DNA from: Alcanivorax limicola
Lineage (GTDB): Bacteria; Pseudomonadota; Gammaproteobacteria; Pseudomonadales; Alcanivoracaceae
Length of the DNA: 64,000 bases
Assembly: GCF_019931215.1 (NCBI RefSeq)
Contig: NZ_JAIOUB010000002.1
Coordinates: 848,702 to 912,701 of the forward strand
Direction: 5' to 3'
The notes under the pieces are model-generated. The model was not told the DNA's origin. It saw only the letters and a list, made by a program, of their open reading frames with translations, and searched no databases. Below are positions 53,241 through 62,408 of the stretch, piece by piece. How positions within the stretch are numbered: the first letter of the stretch is position 1; each line of letters begins with the position of its first letter. The translations under genes were made by a program, and so were the position numbers.

Positions 53241-53660
53241 TCAGAAGGGTTTCACGACGACCAGCACCACAATCGCAATAAGCAGCACCACCGGCACTTC
53301 GTTGAACCAGCGATAGAACACATGGCTGCGGGTGTTGGCGTCGGCGGCAAACTTTTTCATGTAGGCCAGGCAGACGTGGTGGTAGCCCACCAGCAGGAAT
53401 ACCAGCAGCAGCTTGGCGTGCATCCAGCCGCCCTTCATCCACGCCGGATTGAGATACACGAGCCAGAAGCCCAGCACCAGGGTGGCGATCATTGAAGGCG
53501 TCATGATGCCCCGGTACAGCTTGCGCTCCATGATCTTGAAGCGTTCACGGCTGACGGCGTCCTCGGCCATGGCGTGGTAGACGAACAGGCGCGGCAGATA
53601 GAACAGCGCGGCGAACCAGGTGACCACGGCGATGATATGAAAGGCTTTGACCCAGAGCAT
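53241..53660 (-). CDS. hemJ: Protoporphyrinogen oxidase HemJ
   Basis: A 139-residue membrane protein with four helices. MLWVKAFHIIAVVTWFAALFYLPRLFVYH starts it, with the conserved His and the Arg-Leu-Phe segment; GWMHAKLLLVFLLVGYHH and FRWFNEVPV-like FYRWFNEVPVVLLI follow. HemJ oxidises protoporphyrinogen IX to protoporphyrin IX in many Proteobacteria lacking HemG/HemY. The longer open frame upstream (to 53888) is not conserved. Next to thiD and divergent from argC. Confidence 0.93.
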   Translation of the reverse strand: MLWVKAFHIIAVVTWFAALFYLPRLFVYHAMAEDAVSRERFKIMERKLYRGIMTPSMIATLVLGFWLVYLNPAWMKGGWMHAKLLLVFLLVGYHHVCLAYMKKFAADANTRSHVFYRWFNEVPVVLLIAIVVLVVVKPF

Positions 53661-53841
53661 GATGTATTCCTGTGTGGCATTCAGTCCGAGGGCGCATGAT
53701 AACAGTGGCAGAGCGGGGAAACAGTGACGATGAAATGCGGGCGACAACACAGCTGAGAGGCGTGCCTGTTGCCGGACGGTCCGGGGCTTCCTATCATGCA
53801 GCCTTTCTGTCCTTGTCTTTACCCTGTTCCCGGAGAATTTC

Positions 53842-54900
53842 ATGAGCGCACCAGCCAAGGCCTTTCGGGTCGGCATTGTCGGCGGCACCGGTTACACGGG
53901 CGTCGAGCTGCTGCGCCTGCTGGTTAACCATCCGCAGGTGGAGATCGCCGCCATTACCTCGCGTAGCGAGGAAGGCACCCGGGTTGATGACATGTTTCCC
54001 AGCCTGCGGGGTCACCTTGATCTGGCGTTCAGCGTCCCGGATGTGAAGCAACTGGCGCAGCTCGATCTGGTGTTCTTTGCGACGCCACATAATGTCGCCA
54101 TGCGCATGATGCCGGAGCTGATGGCAGCCGGTGTCCGGGTGGTGGACCTGTCGGCGGACTTCCGGCTGCGGGACGCGCAATTGTGGTCCCAGTGGTACGG
54201 CGAGACACACAGCTGCCCGGAACTGCTGGCCCAGGCGGTCTATGGTCTGCCGGAGCGGAATCGGGAGGCCATCGCCTCGGCACAGCTGGTGGCGTGCCCG
54301 GGGTGCTACCCCACGGCCATTCAGCTGGGTTTTCTGCCGCTGCTGGAAAACAATCTGGTAGAAAACAGCCCCCTGATTGCCAGCGCGGGCTCCGGCGTCA
54401 GTGGCGCCGGGCGTCAGGCCAAGGTGCCGATGCTGCTGGCGGAGGCGTCCGAGAGCTTCAAGGCCTATGGCGCCGCCGGGCACCGGCATTTGCCGGAGAT
54501 CGAGCAGGGCCTCTCGGATATGGCCGCCGATCCTGTCTCGGTCACTTTTGTGCCCCACCTGGTGCCCATGATCCGGGGCATCCATGCGACGCTCTACGGG
54601 CAGTTGCGGGATACCAGCCTGTCGCTGGAGGACATGCAGGCGCTGTATGAGGAGCGCTTCGCCGACGAGCCGTTTGTGGATGTGATGCCGTTGGGCAGCC
54701 ACCCGGAAACCCGGTTTGTCAAAGGCGCCAACCACTGTCGTATCGCGCTGCACCGGCCACAGGGCAGAAATACTGTGGTGGTGTTGTCAGTGATTGATAA
54801 CCTGGTCAAAGGCGCGTCCGGCCAGGCAGTGCAGAATATGAACATCATGCTCGGGCTACCCGAGCGAGCCGGCCTTGAAGGAGCGGCATTGCTGCCATGA
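53842..54900 (+). CDS. argC: N-acetyl-gamma-glutamyl-phosphate reductase
   Basis: A 352-residue NADPH enzyme of arginine synthesis. [22 protein letters not shown] is the nucleotide-binding start, [10 protein letters not shown] and the catalytic [19 protein letters not shown] (Cys at about 154) follow. [12 protein letters not shown] and [10 protein letters not shown] are also typical. Length is normal. It precedes the DUF6776, bactofilin and erpA genes as in Pseudomonas. Confidence 0.96.
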   Translation: MSAPAKAFRVGIVGGTGYTGVELLRLLVNHPQVEIAAITSRSEEGTRVDDMFPSLRGHLDLAFSVPDVKQLAQLDLVFFATPHNVAMRMMPELMAAGVRVVDLSADFRLRDAQLWSQWYGETHSCPELLAQAVYGLPERNREAIASAQLVACPGCYPTAIQLGFLPLLENNLVENSPLIASAGSGVSGAGRQAKVPMLLAEASESFKAYGAAGHRHLPEIEQGLSDMAADPVSVTFVPHLVPMIRGIHATLYGQLRDTSLSLEDMQALYEERFADEPFVDVMPLGSHPETRFVKGANHCRIALHRPQGRNTVVVLSVIDNLVKGASGQAVQNMNIMLGLPERAGLEGAALLP

Positions 54901-54901
54901 C

Positions 54902-55630
54902 ATGCCCATGAGACGAAAGAAGAAAAGCAGTGAACTGACGCTCATGCCGGTGGATCTGCGGCGGCGAGCATGGCTGCGCACGCTGCTGGCAATGGGCACG
55001 GCACTGGGACTGGTGTTGGCGTTTGTTGCCGGGTATTCCAGCGGCGGCAGTGAGGGCTGGGCGACCAACCTGGATCAGCAGCGCCTCAAGCATCGCGTCA
55101 GCCAGCTTGAGGGGCAGTTGCGTGAGGCCCGGGGTGAGCTGGCGCTGCATCGCACCGGCAATGAAGTCAGTCATCAGGCGCAGGAGCAGGTGCGCCAGGA
55201 GTTGCGCGGCCTGCGCGACCAGATCGCCGAGATGGAAGAGGCGGTAGCGTTCTACAAGAACGTGATGTCACCGGGCGATGTGGAGCAGGGTTTGCGCATT
55301 GAGCGTTTCGATGTGGCGGCGACCGACCGCGCCGGGGTCTTCAGTTACAGACTGGTGTTGACTCAGGTGGGCGATAACCGCAACTTTGTTGCCGGGGAGG
55401 TTTCCATGACCCTGGACGGACAGCAGGACGGCAACCGGATCACCGTGTCCGGCAATGACCTGATCAGTCAGGATGACAGTACAACAAGCTTCCGCTTCCG
55501 CTATTTCCAGGAGCTTTCCGGCCGCCTGGAACTGCCTGATGGTGTGTTGCCGCGCAACATCACCGTGGAAGCCGCGACCTCGGGTCGTGGTGGGCAGCGG
55601 ACGGAGCGTCAATTTGGCTGGCAGTTATAG
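54902..55630 (+). CDS. DUF6776-type membrane protein with coiled coil
   Basis: A 242-residue protein. The ATG at 54902 is preceded by AAGGAG, although at long spacing; an ATG at 54908 is possible. A basic N-terminus (RRKKKSS) precedes one membrane helix (LRTLLAMGTALGLVLAFVAGY, about 20-42). A coiled coil (about 55-110) and a beta-rich C-terminal domain (YRLVLTQVGDN, FRFRYFQELSGRLELP) follow. It is always found next to bactofilin in this block. The function is unknown. Confidence 0.8.
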   Translation: MPMRRKKKSSELTLMPVDLRRRAWLRTLLAMGTALGLVLAFVAGYSSGGSEGWATNLDQQRLKHRVSQLEGQLREARGELALHRTGNEVSHQAQEQVRQELRGLRDQIAEMEEAVAFYKNVMSPGDVEQGLRIERFDVAATDRAGVFSYRLVLTQVGDNRNFVAGEVSMTLDGQQDGNRITVSGNDLISQDDSTTSFRFRYFQELSGRLELPDGVLPRNITVEAATSGRGGQRTERQFGWQL

Positions 55631-55640
55631 GAGAAGCATA

Positions 55641-56096
55641 GTGCTCGGGCGGGACAAGAAAGTACGTGAAGATTACCGGAACCACACCCTCGTGGCACCG
55701 ACGGCTGAGATCAAGGGCGATATCAGTTTCTCCGGCGGGCTGCATGTCCAGGGCCGCGTGGAAGGCAATATCAGTGTCACCGGTCAGGGCGGACGTCTCG
55801 TGATCGGCGAGAACGGCGTGGTCAAGGGCGAGGTCCGGGTGCCGCGCATCGTCATCAACGGGCGTGTCGAAGGGGATGTGCACGCCACGGAACAGCTCGA
55901 GCTGGCCGAAAAGGCGGTCATCGAAGGCAATGTCTACTACAACCTCATCGAAATGGTGGTCGGGGCTCAGGTGAACGGCAAGCTGGTGCGTCAGGGCGAG
56001 CGCAAGAACCTGCCCGCGCCGGATGCGGGCAAGCCGGCAAGCGCCGAGACCAGCCGGCCAGGGGCCAGCACATCGGCCGAGCAGCCCAATACTTGA
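55641..56096 (+). CDS. Bactofilin (polymer-forming cytoskeletal protein)
   Basis: A 151-residue protein starting with GTG after AGGAGA. The core is a right-handed beta-helix of repeats such as [21 protein letters not shown] and [28 protein letters not shown], each turn about 17-18 residues. The tail ([17 protein letters not shown]) is disordered. Bactofilins polymerise into filaments that position wall enzymes. Its stop lies inside the IscR site of erpA. Confidence 0.9.
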   Translation: MLGRDKKVREDYRNHTLVAPTAEIKGDISFSGGLHVQGRVEGNISVTGQGGRLVIGENGVVKGEVRVPRIVINGRVEGDVHATEQLELAEKAVIEGNVYYNLIEMVVGAQVNGKLVRQGERKNLPAPDAGKPASAETSRPGASTSAEQPNT

Positions 56097-56113
56097 CTAT
56101 AATGGTCGGGTAT
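56089..56113 (+). promoter_or_regulatory. IscR type-1 binding site overlapping the erpA promoter
   Basis: This 25-base sequence agrees at 24 positions with the published type-1 IscR consensus. It begins ATACTTGACT and ends GGTCGGGTAT, with a TATAAT (56098-56103) inside that should be the -10 of erpA. The only mismatch is G for A at position 16 of the motif. IscR with its [2Fe-2S] cluster would block transcription here. erpA in E. coli is controlled the same way. Confidence 0.85.
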
Positions 56114-56151
56114 TGGACTCTATGGCGGCTTACCACAACGCTGTGCGGGAC

Positions 56152-56505
56152 ATGACTGACTCCATTGATGCAACACAGACAAGTATTTCACTGACGGATC
56201 GCGCCGCCGCCAAGGTGCGCGCGCTCCGTGAGGAAGAGGGCAATCAGGCGCTGAAATTGCGGGTGTATATCACCGGCGGTGGCTGCTCCGGGTTCTCTTA
56301 CGGCTTTACCTTTGATGAAGATACCCGTGAGGACGACACCATTGTCGATAATGGTGACGTGGCCTTGCTGGTGGATGCCATGAGCATCCAGTATCTGGCC
56401 GGGTCAGAAGTGGATTACGATCAGGGCCTGATGGGTTCTCGGTTTGTTGTCCAGAATCCGAATGCCACCTCCACCTGCGGTTGCGGGTCTTCCTTTTCTG
56501 TCTGA
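56152..56505 (+). CDS. erpA: Iron-sulfur carrier ErpA (A-type)
   Basis: A 117-residue A-type carrier. The ATG at 56152 gives an N-terminus aligned with E. coli ErpA (114 residues); an ATG at 56122 would lie only about 12 bases after the predicted transcript start. The Fe-S cysteines are in [14 protein letters not shown] and [10 protein letters not shown] (one plus CGC). [20 protein letters not shown] is the diagnostic middle. ErpA delivers [4Fe-4S] clusters to targets such as IspG/H. It is behind an IscR site. Confidence 0.95.
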   Translation: MTDSIDATQTSISLTDRAAAKVRALREEEGNQALKLRVYITGGGCSGFSYGFTFDEDTREDDTIVDNGDVALLVDAMSIQYLAGSEVDYDQGLMGSRFVVQNPNATSTCGCGSSFSV

Positions 56506-56588
56506 CGCTTTCTGTCAGGCCCTGACTTGCTCCCCAACGTCCGCTGGGCCACCCTATGGCTGCGCTATCGCTACCCTGAGGCAGGCCC

Positions 56589-57764
56589 ATGACGGATTCC
56601 CGATTACCCCGTGATAAAAACAATGATTACACCGCCAATATGGCGGCGGCTCGCCGTCAATTTGTCGAGCAACGTGCCGGTGTCTCGTTGGAACATCTCG
56701 GGCATTACTCTGTTGATCCGGCGCTGCTGCCGGGCAACATCGAACAGTTCGCTGGCGTCGCCCAGGTGCCTGTGGGGTTTGCCGGGCCGATGTTGCTCAA
56801 TGGCGAGCATGTCCAGGGCGAGGTCTTCGTGCCCATGGCGACCACCGAGGGCACGCTGGTCGCCAGCTATAACCGCGGCATGCGCCTGGCGCGGGAAGCC
56901 GGTGGCATCACCACCACGGTAATTGATGACGCCATGCAGCGTGCGCCCATCTTCGTCTTTGAAAATGCCCGCCATGCGCGGGATTTTGGTCTCTGGGTGA
57001 CCGCGAATTTTGATGCCATCCGCAGCGAGGCTGAAACGACAACATCGGTGGGCAAGCTGCGCGACATAGAGCAATACGCCCAGGGCAAGATGCGTTGGTT
57101 GCGGTTCAATTTCACCACCGGCGATGCTGCGGGCCAGAACATGGTCAGCAAGGCGGCGCACCATGCCTGCCAGTGGATACTGGCGCAGAAGCCGCCGGGG
57201 CTGGAACACTTTTCGCTGGCGGCCAATTTCGACACCGACAAGAAGCATTCCCACGTCAATAATCTGCACTCGCGCGGCAAGCGTGTGGTGGCTGAAGTGA
57301 CGCTGCCCGCTGCCATGATTCGCGACATCATGCACACCACAGCAGAGGCCCTGCACCGGCAGCGGCAGTTGAGCAATATGGGCGCTATGTTGTCGGGCTC
57401 CGTCAATAATGGCTCGCACTTTGCCAACGGCATCACCGCGGTGTTTATCGCCTGCGGTCAGGATGTGGCCAACGTGGCGGAATCCTCGGCCGGCATGGTG
57501 TACGGCGAGCTCAAGGATAACGGCGATTACTATTTCTCGATCACGATACCCTCGTTGATTGTGGCGACGTATGGTGGCGGCACCGGCCTGCCGACACAGC
57601 GCGAATGCCTGGCAATGATGGACTGCTACGGGAGTGGCAAGGTGTACCGGCTGGCGGAGATCATCGCCGGTGTTGTGTTATGTGGTGAACTGTCCCTGAG
57701 CGCGGCGATCGTGTCGGATCAGTGGGTATCGAGCCACGACCAGTTTGGCCGTAACAGGCCCTGA
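56589..57764 (+). CDS. Hydroxymethylglutaryl-CoA reductase, class I-like
   Basis: A 391-residue enzyme interconverting HMG-CoA and mevalonate with NAD(P)H. VPVGFAGPMLLNG and VPMATTEGTLVAS (catalytic Glu87) are the N-terminal motifs. FDTDKKHSHVN holds Lys218, GQDVANVAESS Asp292 and the C-terminal SSHDQF His383, a full class I catalytic set. GDAAGQNMVSK replaces the usual DAMGMNM. No membrane domain is present. No other mevalonate gene is in the window. GAGGCAGG precedes the ATG. Followed by two MDR reductases. Confidence 0.9.
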   Translation: MTDSRLPRDKNNDYTANMAAARRQFVEQRAGVSLEHLGHYSVDPALLPGNIEQFAGVAQVPVGFAGPMLLNGEHVQGEVFVPMATTEGTLVASYNRGMRLAREAGGITTTVIDDAMQRAPIFVFENARHARDFGLWVTANFDAIRSEAETTTSVGKLRDIEQYAQGKMRWLRFNFTTGDAAGQNMVSKAAHHACQWILAQKPPGLEHFSLAANFDTDKKHSHVNNLHSRGKRVVAEVTLPAAMIRDIMHTTAEALHRQRQLSNMGAMLSGSVNNGSHFANGITAVFIACGQDVANVAESSAGMVYGELKDNGDYYFSITIPSLIVATYGGGTGLPTQRECLAMMDCYGSGKVYRLAEIIAGVVLCGELSLSAAIVSDQWVSSHDQFGRNRP

Positions 57765-57797
57765 TTTTCTTTTTTATAAAACCAAGAGGTTATTTTG

Positions 57798-58766
57798 ATG
57801 CGCGCGCTACAAGTTGAAGCATTTGGTGATCCGTCTGCCCTGAAAGTGTCCGAGGTGCCGGAGCGAGCTCCGGGGAAAGGCGAGATCATGTTGAAAATGG
57901 CCGGCGTTGGCGTCGGCTATTTTGATGGTTTGCTGGTCAAGGGAGAGTATCAGATCAAGCCGCCGCTGCCGTTTGTGCCGGGCAGCGCCATTTCCGGTGT
58001 GGTCGAGCAGACCGGCGAAGGCGTCACCCATCTCAAGGTCGGTGATCATGTGGCGGGTTTTGCGTTGTTGGGCGGTATGTCAGAGAAAGTGACGCTGCCA
58101 GCAATGTCCTGTTTCCCGCTGCCGAAAGACGTGCCGCTGCTGGATGCGGCAAATTATTTCATCGCTTACGCAACCGGGCTTTACGGTCTGCGTGAGTGCG
58201 GCAGGCTGCAGGCCGGTGAAACCGTGCTGGTGCTGGGGGCTTCCGGCACTACAGGTTCCACGGCGATAGAGTTGGCAAAAGCCATGGGCGCCAAAGTGAT
58301 TGCCTGTGCTTCCACCGAAGAAAAGCGTCAGCTTTGCCTGGATGCCGGCGCGGATGTGGCGGTGGACTACACCGACGAAAACTGGCGCAAGGCGGTGAAG
58401 GCGGCAGCGCCGGGTGGTGTGGATGTGGTCTATGACCCGGTGAGTGGCGATACCGCAGAACCGGCATTGCGTCTGATGGCCCCGGGCGGGCGTTTTCTGG
58501 TGGTGGGTTTTGTCACCGGCATCGCCACCATCCCGCTCAATCTGCCACTGCTGAAACGCTGTTCGATCATCGGCGTCAACTGGGGGGGTGAGGTCATGGG
58601 CAATCCTGCCGTGGTGCCGCCCGTGATTGAGCAACTGGTGGCCTGGACGCAGGAAGGCAAGCTTAAAACGGCACCGGATCACGTTTATCCCATGGAACAG
58701 GCCGGCGAGGCGTTTCGTGCGCTGTTTGAGCGCCGTTCCAGCGGTAAGATTGTGATAACGCCCTAA
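57798..58766 (+). CDS. NADPH:quinone reductase-like MDR oxidoreductase
   Basis: A 322-residue medium-chain dehydrogenase/reductase without the structural zinc site. The ATG at 57798 is used (AGAGG ten bases upstream). MRALQVEAFGDPSALKVSE starts the GroES-like domain; the Rossmann motif is VLVLGASGTTGSTAIELAKAMGAKVIA (about 140-166). DVVYDPVSGD and GGRFLVVGFVTG follow. It would reduce quinones or enoyl compounds with NADPH. It follows the HMG-CoA reductase gene and precedes a second MDR gene. Confidence 0.88.
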   Translation: MRALQVEAFGDPSALKVSEVPERAPGKGEIMLKMAGVGVGYFDGLLVKGEYQIKPPLPFVPGSAISGVVEQTGEGVTHLKVGDHVAGFALLGGMSEKVTLPAMSCFPLPKDVPLLDAANYFIAYATGLYGLRECGRLQAGETVLVLGASGTTGSTAIELAKAMGAKVIACASTEEKRQLCLDAGADVAVDYTDENWRKAVKAAAPGGVDVVYDPVSGDTAEPALRLMAPGGRFLVVGFVTGIATIPLNLPLLKRCSIIGVNWGGEVMGNPAVVPPVIEQLVAWTQEGKLKTAPDHVYPMEQAGEAFRALFERRSSGKIVITP

Positions 58767-58790
58767 GTCTCCGACAGCGAGGACGCTGCA

Positions 58791-59789
58791 ATGAAACTGA
58801 TCAAGGCACAATATGACATACGCGGGCCTGTCCCCCAGGACGTGATTCATCCGGTGGTCTTTGAGCGGCCACAGCTCGGCGCCGGTGAGGTATTGCTGGA
58901 AGTGCTGGCGGCGCCGATCAATCCGTCTGATGTGCTGACCCTGACTGGCGACTACGGCATGTTGCCGCCGCTGCCCGCCGTGGGCGGCAACGAAGGCGTG
59001 GGTCGGGTGATCGAGCTGGGGCCGGATGTGCGGCACCCGGCGATCGGGCAGGTGGTGTTGTTGCCCGTTGGCAGCGGCACCTGGACCACGCACATGGTGG
59101 CCGAGGCCAAGGCGCTGATCCCGCTACCCAACGATGTGGATCCGAAACAGCTGGCGATGATTACCGTCAATCCACCCACCGCGTCGCTGTTGTTGACCGA
59201 TTTCGTGGACCTGCATGCCGGCGATTGGGTAATACAGAATGCGGCCAACTCCGGGGTTGGCAGTTACCTGATCCAGCTGGCCAAGGTGCGCGGCTTCCGC
59301 ACGATCAACGTGGTGCGCCGCGAATCCGCAGTGGAAGGGGTGCGCCAGCAGGGCGGTGATGTGGTGCTGGTGGATGGGCCGGACCTGCGCAAGCGCGTCC
59401 GTGACCTGATCGGCAAGGGCGAGGTGCGATTGGGCATTGATGCGGTGGCCGGTGCGGCCACAGATCGCCTGGCGTCCTGCCTGGCGCCCGGCGCAACGCT
59501 GGTGAACTACGGACGAATGAGTGGTGAGCCTTGCCAATTGTCGTCCATGGCCCTGATCTTCAATCAGATCAGGCTCACCGGCTTCTGGCTGGCGCACTGG
59601 TTTCGTACCACCAGTCAGCCGGAGCAGATGGCGTTGTTCAGTGATCTGACCCGGCTGATGTCGTCCGGCACACTGCATGCGCCGATTCATGCGACGTATG
59701 GCATTGAGGATATTCAGGCAGCGGTGGCGGCAGCGGCGCAGGGCGAACGGCACGGCAAGATACTGATCGTGCCTCACGGGGGTGCCTGA
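58791..59789 (+). CDS. MDR-family 2-enoyl thioester reductase (MECR-like)
   Basis: A 332-residue protein resembling mitochondrial MECR/Etr1. PINPSDVLTLTGDYGMLPPLPAVGGNEGVGRV and TVNPPTASLLLTDFVDLHAGDWVIQNAANSGVG are family hallmarks. The NADPH-binding loop lies at about 165-190. ATLVNYGRMSGEP and GFWLAHWFR follow. Such enzymes reduce trans-2-enoyl-CoA or -ACP. It comes 24 bases after the first MDR gene, so the HMG-CoA reductase and both reductases may form an operon. Confidence 0.86.
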   Translation: MKLIKAQYDIRGPVPQDVIHPVVFERPQLGAGEVLLEVLAAPINPSDVLTLTGDYGMLPPLPAVGGNEGVGRVIELGPDVRHPAIGQVVLLPVGSGTWTTHMVAEAKALIPLPNDVDPKQLAMITVNPPTASLLLTDFVDLHAGDWVIQNAANSGVGSYLIQLAKVRGFRTINVVRRESAVEGVRQQGGDVVLVDGPDLRKRVRDLIGKGEVRLGIDAVAGAATDRLASCLAPGATLVNYGRMSGEPCQLSSMALIFNQIRLTGFWLAHWFRTTSQPEQMALFSDLTRLMSSGTLHAPIHATYGIEDIQAAVAAAAQGERHGKILIVPHGGA

Positions 59790-59813
59790 TCACGCTTGTC
59801 GGATGAAATCCGG

Positions 59814-60947
59814 TTACGCCGGGTACAGGGCGCCCAGCACGGCATCGCGGGACGCGCCGGTGACCTGCGGTGCATTGCCGGGCACGCCATTGAGATGCGC
59901 CCACGCCAGCCAGGCAAAGGCGCAGGCTTCGACCATGTCAGCGGGCACGCCGTGATCGGAGGTGGTTGACACGTTGGCGCCGGGGAGCTCGATCCCCAGC
60001 GCCGTCATCAGGTGGCCGTTGGCGGCGCCGCCGCCGCAAACCAGCAGCTCGCTGGGCGCAAAGGATTGCAGGGCGTCAGCGATGGTGCGTGCGGTGAACT
60101 GCAAGAGCGTTGCCTGAACGTCCTCCGGTGCGGCGTCCGCAGCAGCCGGACACTGGGTCAGCTGCGCTTCCAGCCAGGGGCCGTTGAACAGCTCGCGCCC
60201 GGTGCTTTTCGGGGCCGGCAACGCCAGATAGGGCGTCCGCAGGCAATGATCCAGCAGCGCCGGGATGACCTGGCCGCGTTGCGCCCAGGCGCCATCGCGG
60301 TCAAAGCGCTCACCGGTGTGTTTGCGGCACCAGTAATCCATCAGCACGCTGGCGGGTCCGGTATCAAAGCCGCCGATCAGTGTTTCCCCTTCAAGCAGTG
60401 TCACGTTGGCAATGCCACCCAGATTCAGAACAGCCCGACGCATGCCGGGGCGTGACAGGCACGCCTGATGAAAGCGCGGCACCAGCGGTGCGCCTTGTCC
60501 GCCCAGTGCCATGTCACGGCTGCGAAAATCGCTGATCGTGGTAATACCGGTGCGGGTGGCAATCACATCGGCATTGCCGATTTGCAGGGTGCAGGCGAGT
60601 TCAGGCATATGCCGCACGGTCTGCCCGTGGCTGCCGATGGCAGTGATGTCCTCCGGCGAGAAACCGGCCTGCTCGATCAGTGCCAGTGCAGCATTGGCGA
60701 AGTCATGGCCGAGCCGTTGATCAAGCGCGCCGAGTCGGGTTATCTCGTCAGCGCCCGGATTGCATAGCGCAACCACGGCATCGTGCAGGGCGTCATCATA
60801 CGGGGGCGTGTGCTGCGCGATCATCTGGCAGCCTTGCGCTGTGACGCGCACCAGCGCCGCATCAATGGCATCGGCGCTGGTGCCGGATATCAGACCAATA
60901 AACAGACCTTCATTGTGCGAGGTGTCTGCATCAGAAATTCTGGGCAA
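59814..60947 (-). CDS. anmK: Anhydro-N-acetylmuramic acid kinase
   Basis: A 377-residue kinase of peptidoglycan recycling. FIGLISGTSADAIDAALV is the N-terminal phosphate loop; IGSHGQTVRHMPE, VPRFHQACLSRPGMRRAVLNLGGIANVT, IGGFDTGPASVLMDYWCR and LLVCGGGAANGHLM follow. The start is uncertain: a TTG at 60947, with GAGG upstream, gives about the family length and overlaps the M23 gene by 17 bases. It converts anhMurNAc to MurNAc-6-P. Confidence 0.93.
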   Translation of the reverse strand: MPRISDADTSHNEGLFIGLISGTSADAIDAALVRVTAQGCQMIAQHTPPYDDALHDAVVALCNPGADEITRLGALDQRLGHDFANAALALIEQAGFSPEDITAIGSHGQTVRHMPELACTLQIGNADVIATRTGITTISDFRSRDMALGGQGAPLVPRFHQACLSRPGMRRAVLNLGGIANVTLLEGETLIGGFDTGPASVLMDYWCRKHTGERFDRDGAWAQRGQVIPALLDHCLRTPYLALPAPKSTGRELFNGPWLEAQLTQCPAAADAAPEDVQATLLQFTARTIADALQSFAPSELLVCGGGAANGHLMTALGIELPGANVSTTSDHGVPADMVEACAFAWLAWAHLNGVPGNAPQVTGASRDAVLGALYPA

Positions 60948-62268
60948 GAGTAAATGCCTCGGCGTGCAGGGCCATCTGGTTGCGCAGCCGGTTGGCATAC
61001 ACGAGAAAGTCCCGGCGCTCTTCGTCTGCGACGCCACGGGCTTTCGGCAGTTGCACCGTCAGAGGATCACGGTGGGTGCCATTGACCAGAAATTCGTAAT
61101 GCAGGTGCGGGCCGGTGGCCAGGCCTGTCATGCCCACCGTGCCGATGGTCTGGCCCTGACGCACCCGCACGCCGGCGCGAATGCCGCGCGCGAATGAATT
61201 CATGTGCGCGTACAAGGTGCTGTACTGCTGGCCGTGGCGAATCACAACAACGTTGCCGTAGCCGCCGCGCACGCCAGCGAACTCGACCCGGCCGTCGCCC
61301 GTGGCGCGGATGGGTGTGCCTGTGGGCGCCGCGTAATCCACGCCGCGATGGGCGCGAATAGTATTGAGAACCGGATGCCGGCGATTGGGATTGAAGCGCG
61401 AACTGATGCGAGCGAACTCCACCGGCGTGCGGATAAATTCGCGACGCAAGGAGTTGCCGGCAATGTCCAGGAATTCGATATTGCCTTCCTGTGTTTCGTA
61501 ACGGAAAGCGGTCAACCGACGATCACGATTATTGAAATTGGCCATCAGGATGTTGCCGGTGCCGACCTGCTCACCATCCAGATACAGCTCTTCATAAAGC
61601 ACTTCCAGGCTGTCGCCCTGGCGAATATCGAGCACGAAATCCACGTCCCAGGCAAAGATGTTCACCAGCTGCATGATCAGGTTGTCGGTCATGCCGGCGC
61701 GTTGCGCGGACAGGAAAAGAGAGTCGCTGATAGTGGCCTGGGCATAGCGCACCTGACGCTCGTAATCCCGTTTTTCTTCGCGCACGGTCCAGCTTTCGTC
61801 ACTGTATTCGGCGTGCAGTGATTCAACCCGGCTGATGCGATGTTCCAGCGCCACGAGTTGCTGCGCATCGTCGAGCGCCACGCGCATGACATCGCCCGGG
61901 CGGATGTTGGTCAGTGCGGCCAGCCGTTTGTCGGCAGTGACCAGCCGGTGTACCTGGCCCGCGCTGACGCCCTCCGCCTGCAGCAGACGTGAGAGGGTGT
62001 CGCCGGGAGACACGGTAATTTCGCGCCAGTGGAAATCGGGTGTTTGTTCTGCTGCCGCAAGGGCTTCGGTCGCCTGTTCGGAGGCCGGCCGGGCTTTGGG
62101 GGCGGGCAATGTCAGGGCGCGTACCGCAGGCTTCTCATCCGGCGTGGCGCCAGATGTGGGCAGGATGACGGCGGCGCTCAGCAGGCCGAACAGCGCCGCA
62201 CAGGCCATCAGATGGCCTTTGGGGAAGCAGCGCGCGAACTGGGTGAGGCGGGCCAATATCAGTTTCAT
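60931..62268 (-). CDS. M23 family cell-wall endopeptidase (MepM-like)
   Basis: A 445-residue protein starting at 62268 (MKLILARL). The N-terminus has one membrane helix (LMACAALFGLLSAAVIL), then a LysM-like/OapA domain with ITVSPGDTLSRLLQAEGVSAG at about 82. The lysostaphin-type peptidase has HRGVDYAAPTGTPI and GPHLHYEF, the zinc and catalytic His motifs HxxxD and HxH. GGYGNVVVIRHGQQYSTLYAHM lies between. It cuts peptide crosslinks for wall growth. Divergent from tyrS. Confidence 0.93.
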   Translation of the reverse strand: MKLILARLTQFARCFPKGHLMACAALFGLLSAAVILPTSGATPDEKPAVRALTLPAPKARPASEQATEALAAAEQTPDFHWREITVSPGDTLSRLLQAEGVSAGQVHRLVTADKRLAALTNIRPGDVMRVALDDAQQLVALEHRISRVESLHAEYSDESWTVREEKRDYERQVRYAQATISDSLFLSAQRAGMTDNLIMQLVNIFAWDVDFVLDIRQGDSLEVLYEELYLDGEQVGTGNILMANFNNRDRRLTAFRYETQEGNIEFLDIAGNSLRREFIRTPVEFARISSRFNPNRRHPVLNTIRAHRGVDYAAPTGTPIRATGDGRVEFAGVRGGYGNVVVIRHGQQYSTLYAHMNSFARGIRAGVRVRQGQTIGTVGMTGLATGPHLHYEFLVNGTHRDPLTVQLPKARGVADEERRDFLVYANRLRNQMALHAEAFTLAQNF

Positions 62269-62408
62269 GTGCAGTGAATTCTTAATTAATGGACGTAACC
62301 CCCGGAAAAGTCGAGGAACGTGGAATCTGTAGATCAGAAGATAACCGCCTTTCGCCAGATCATTCAAGTGCTACAATAGCGCCCCTTTCTTCACACCCAG
62401 GGGTTGGC

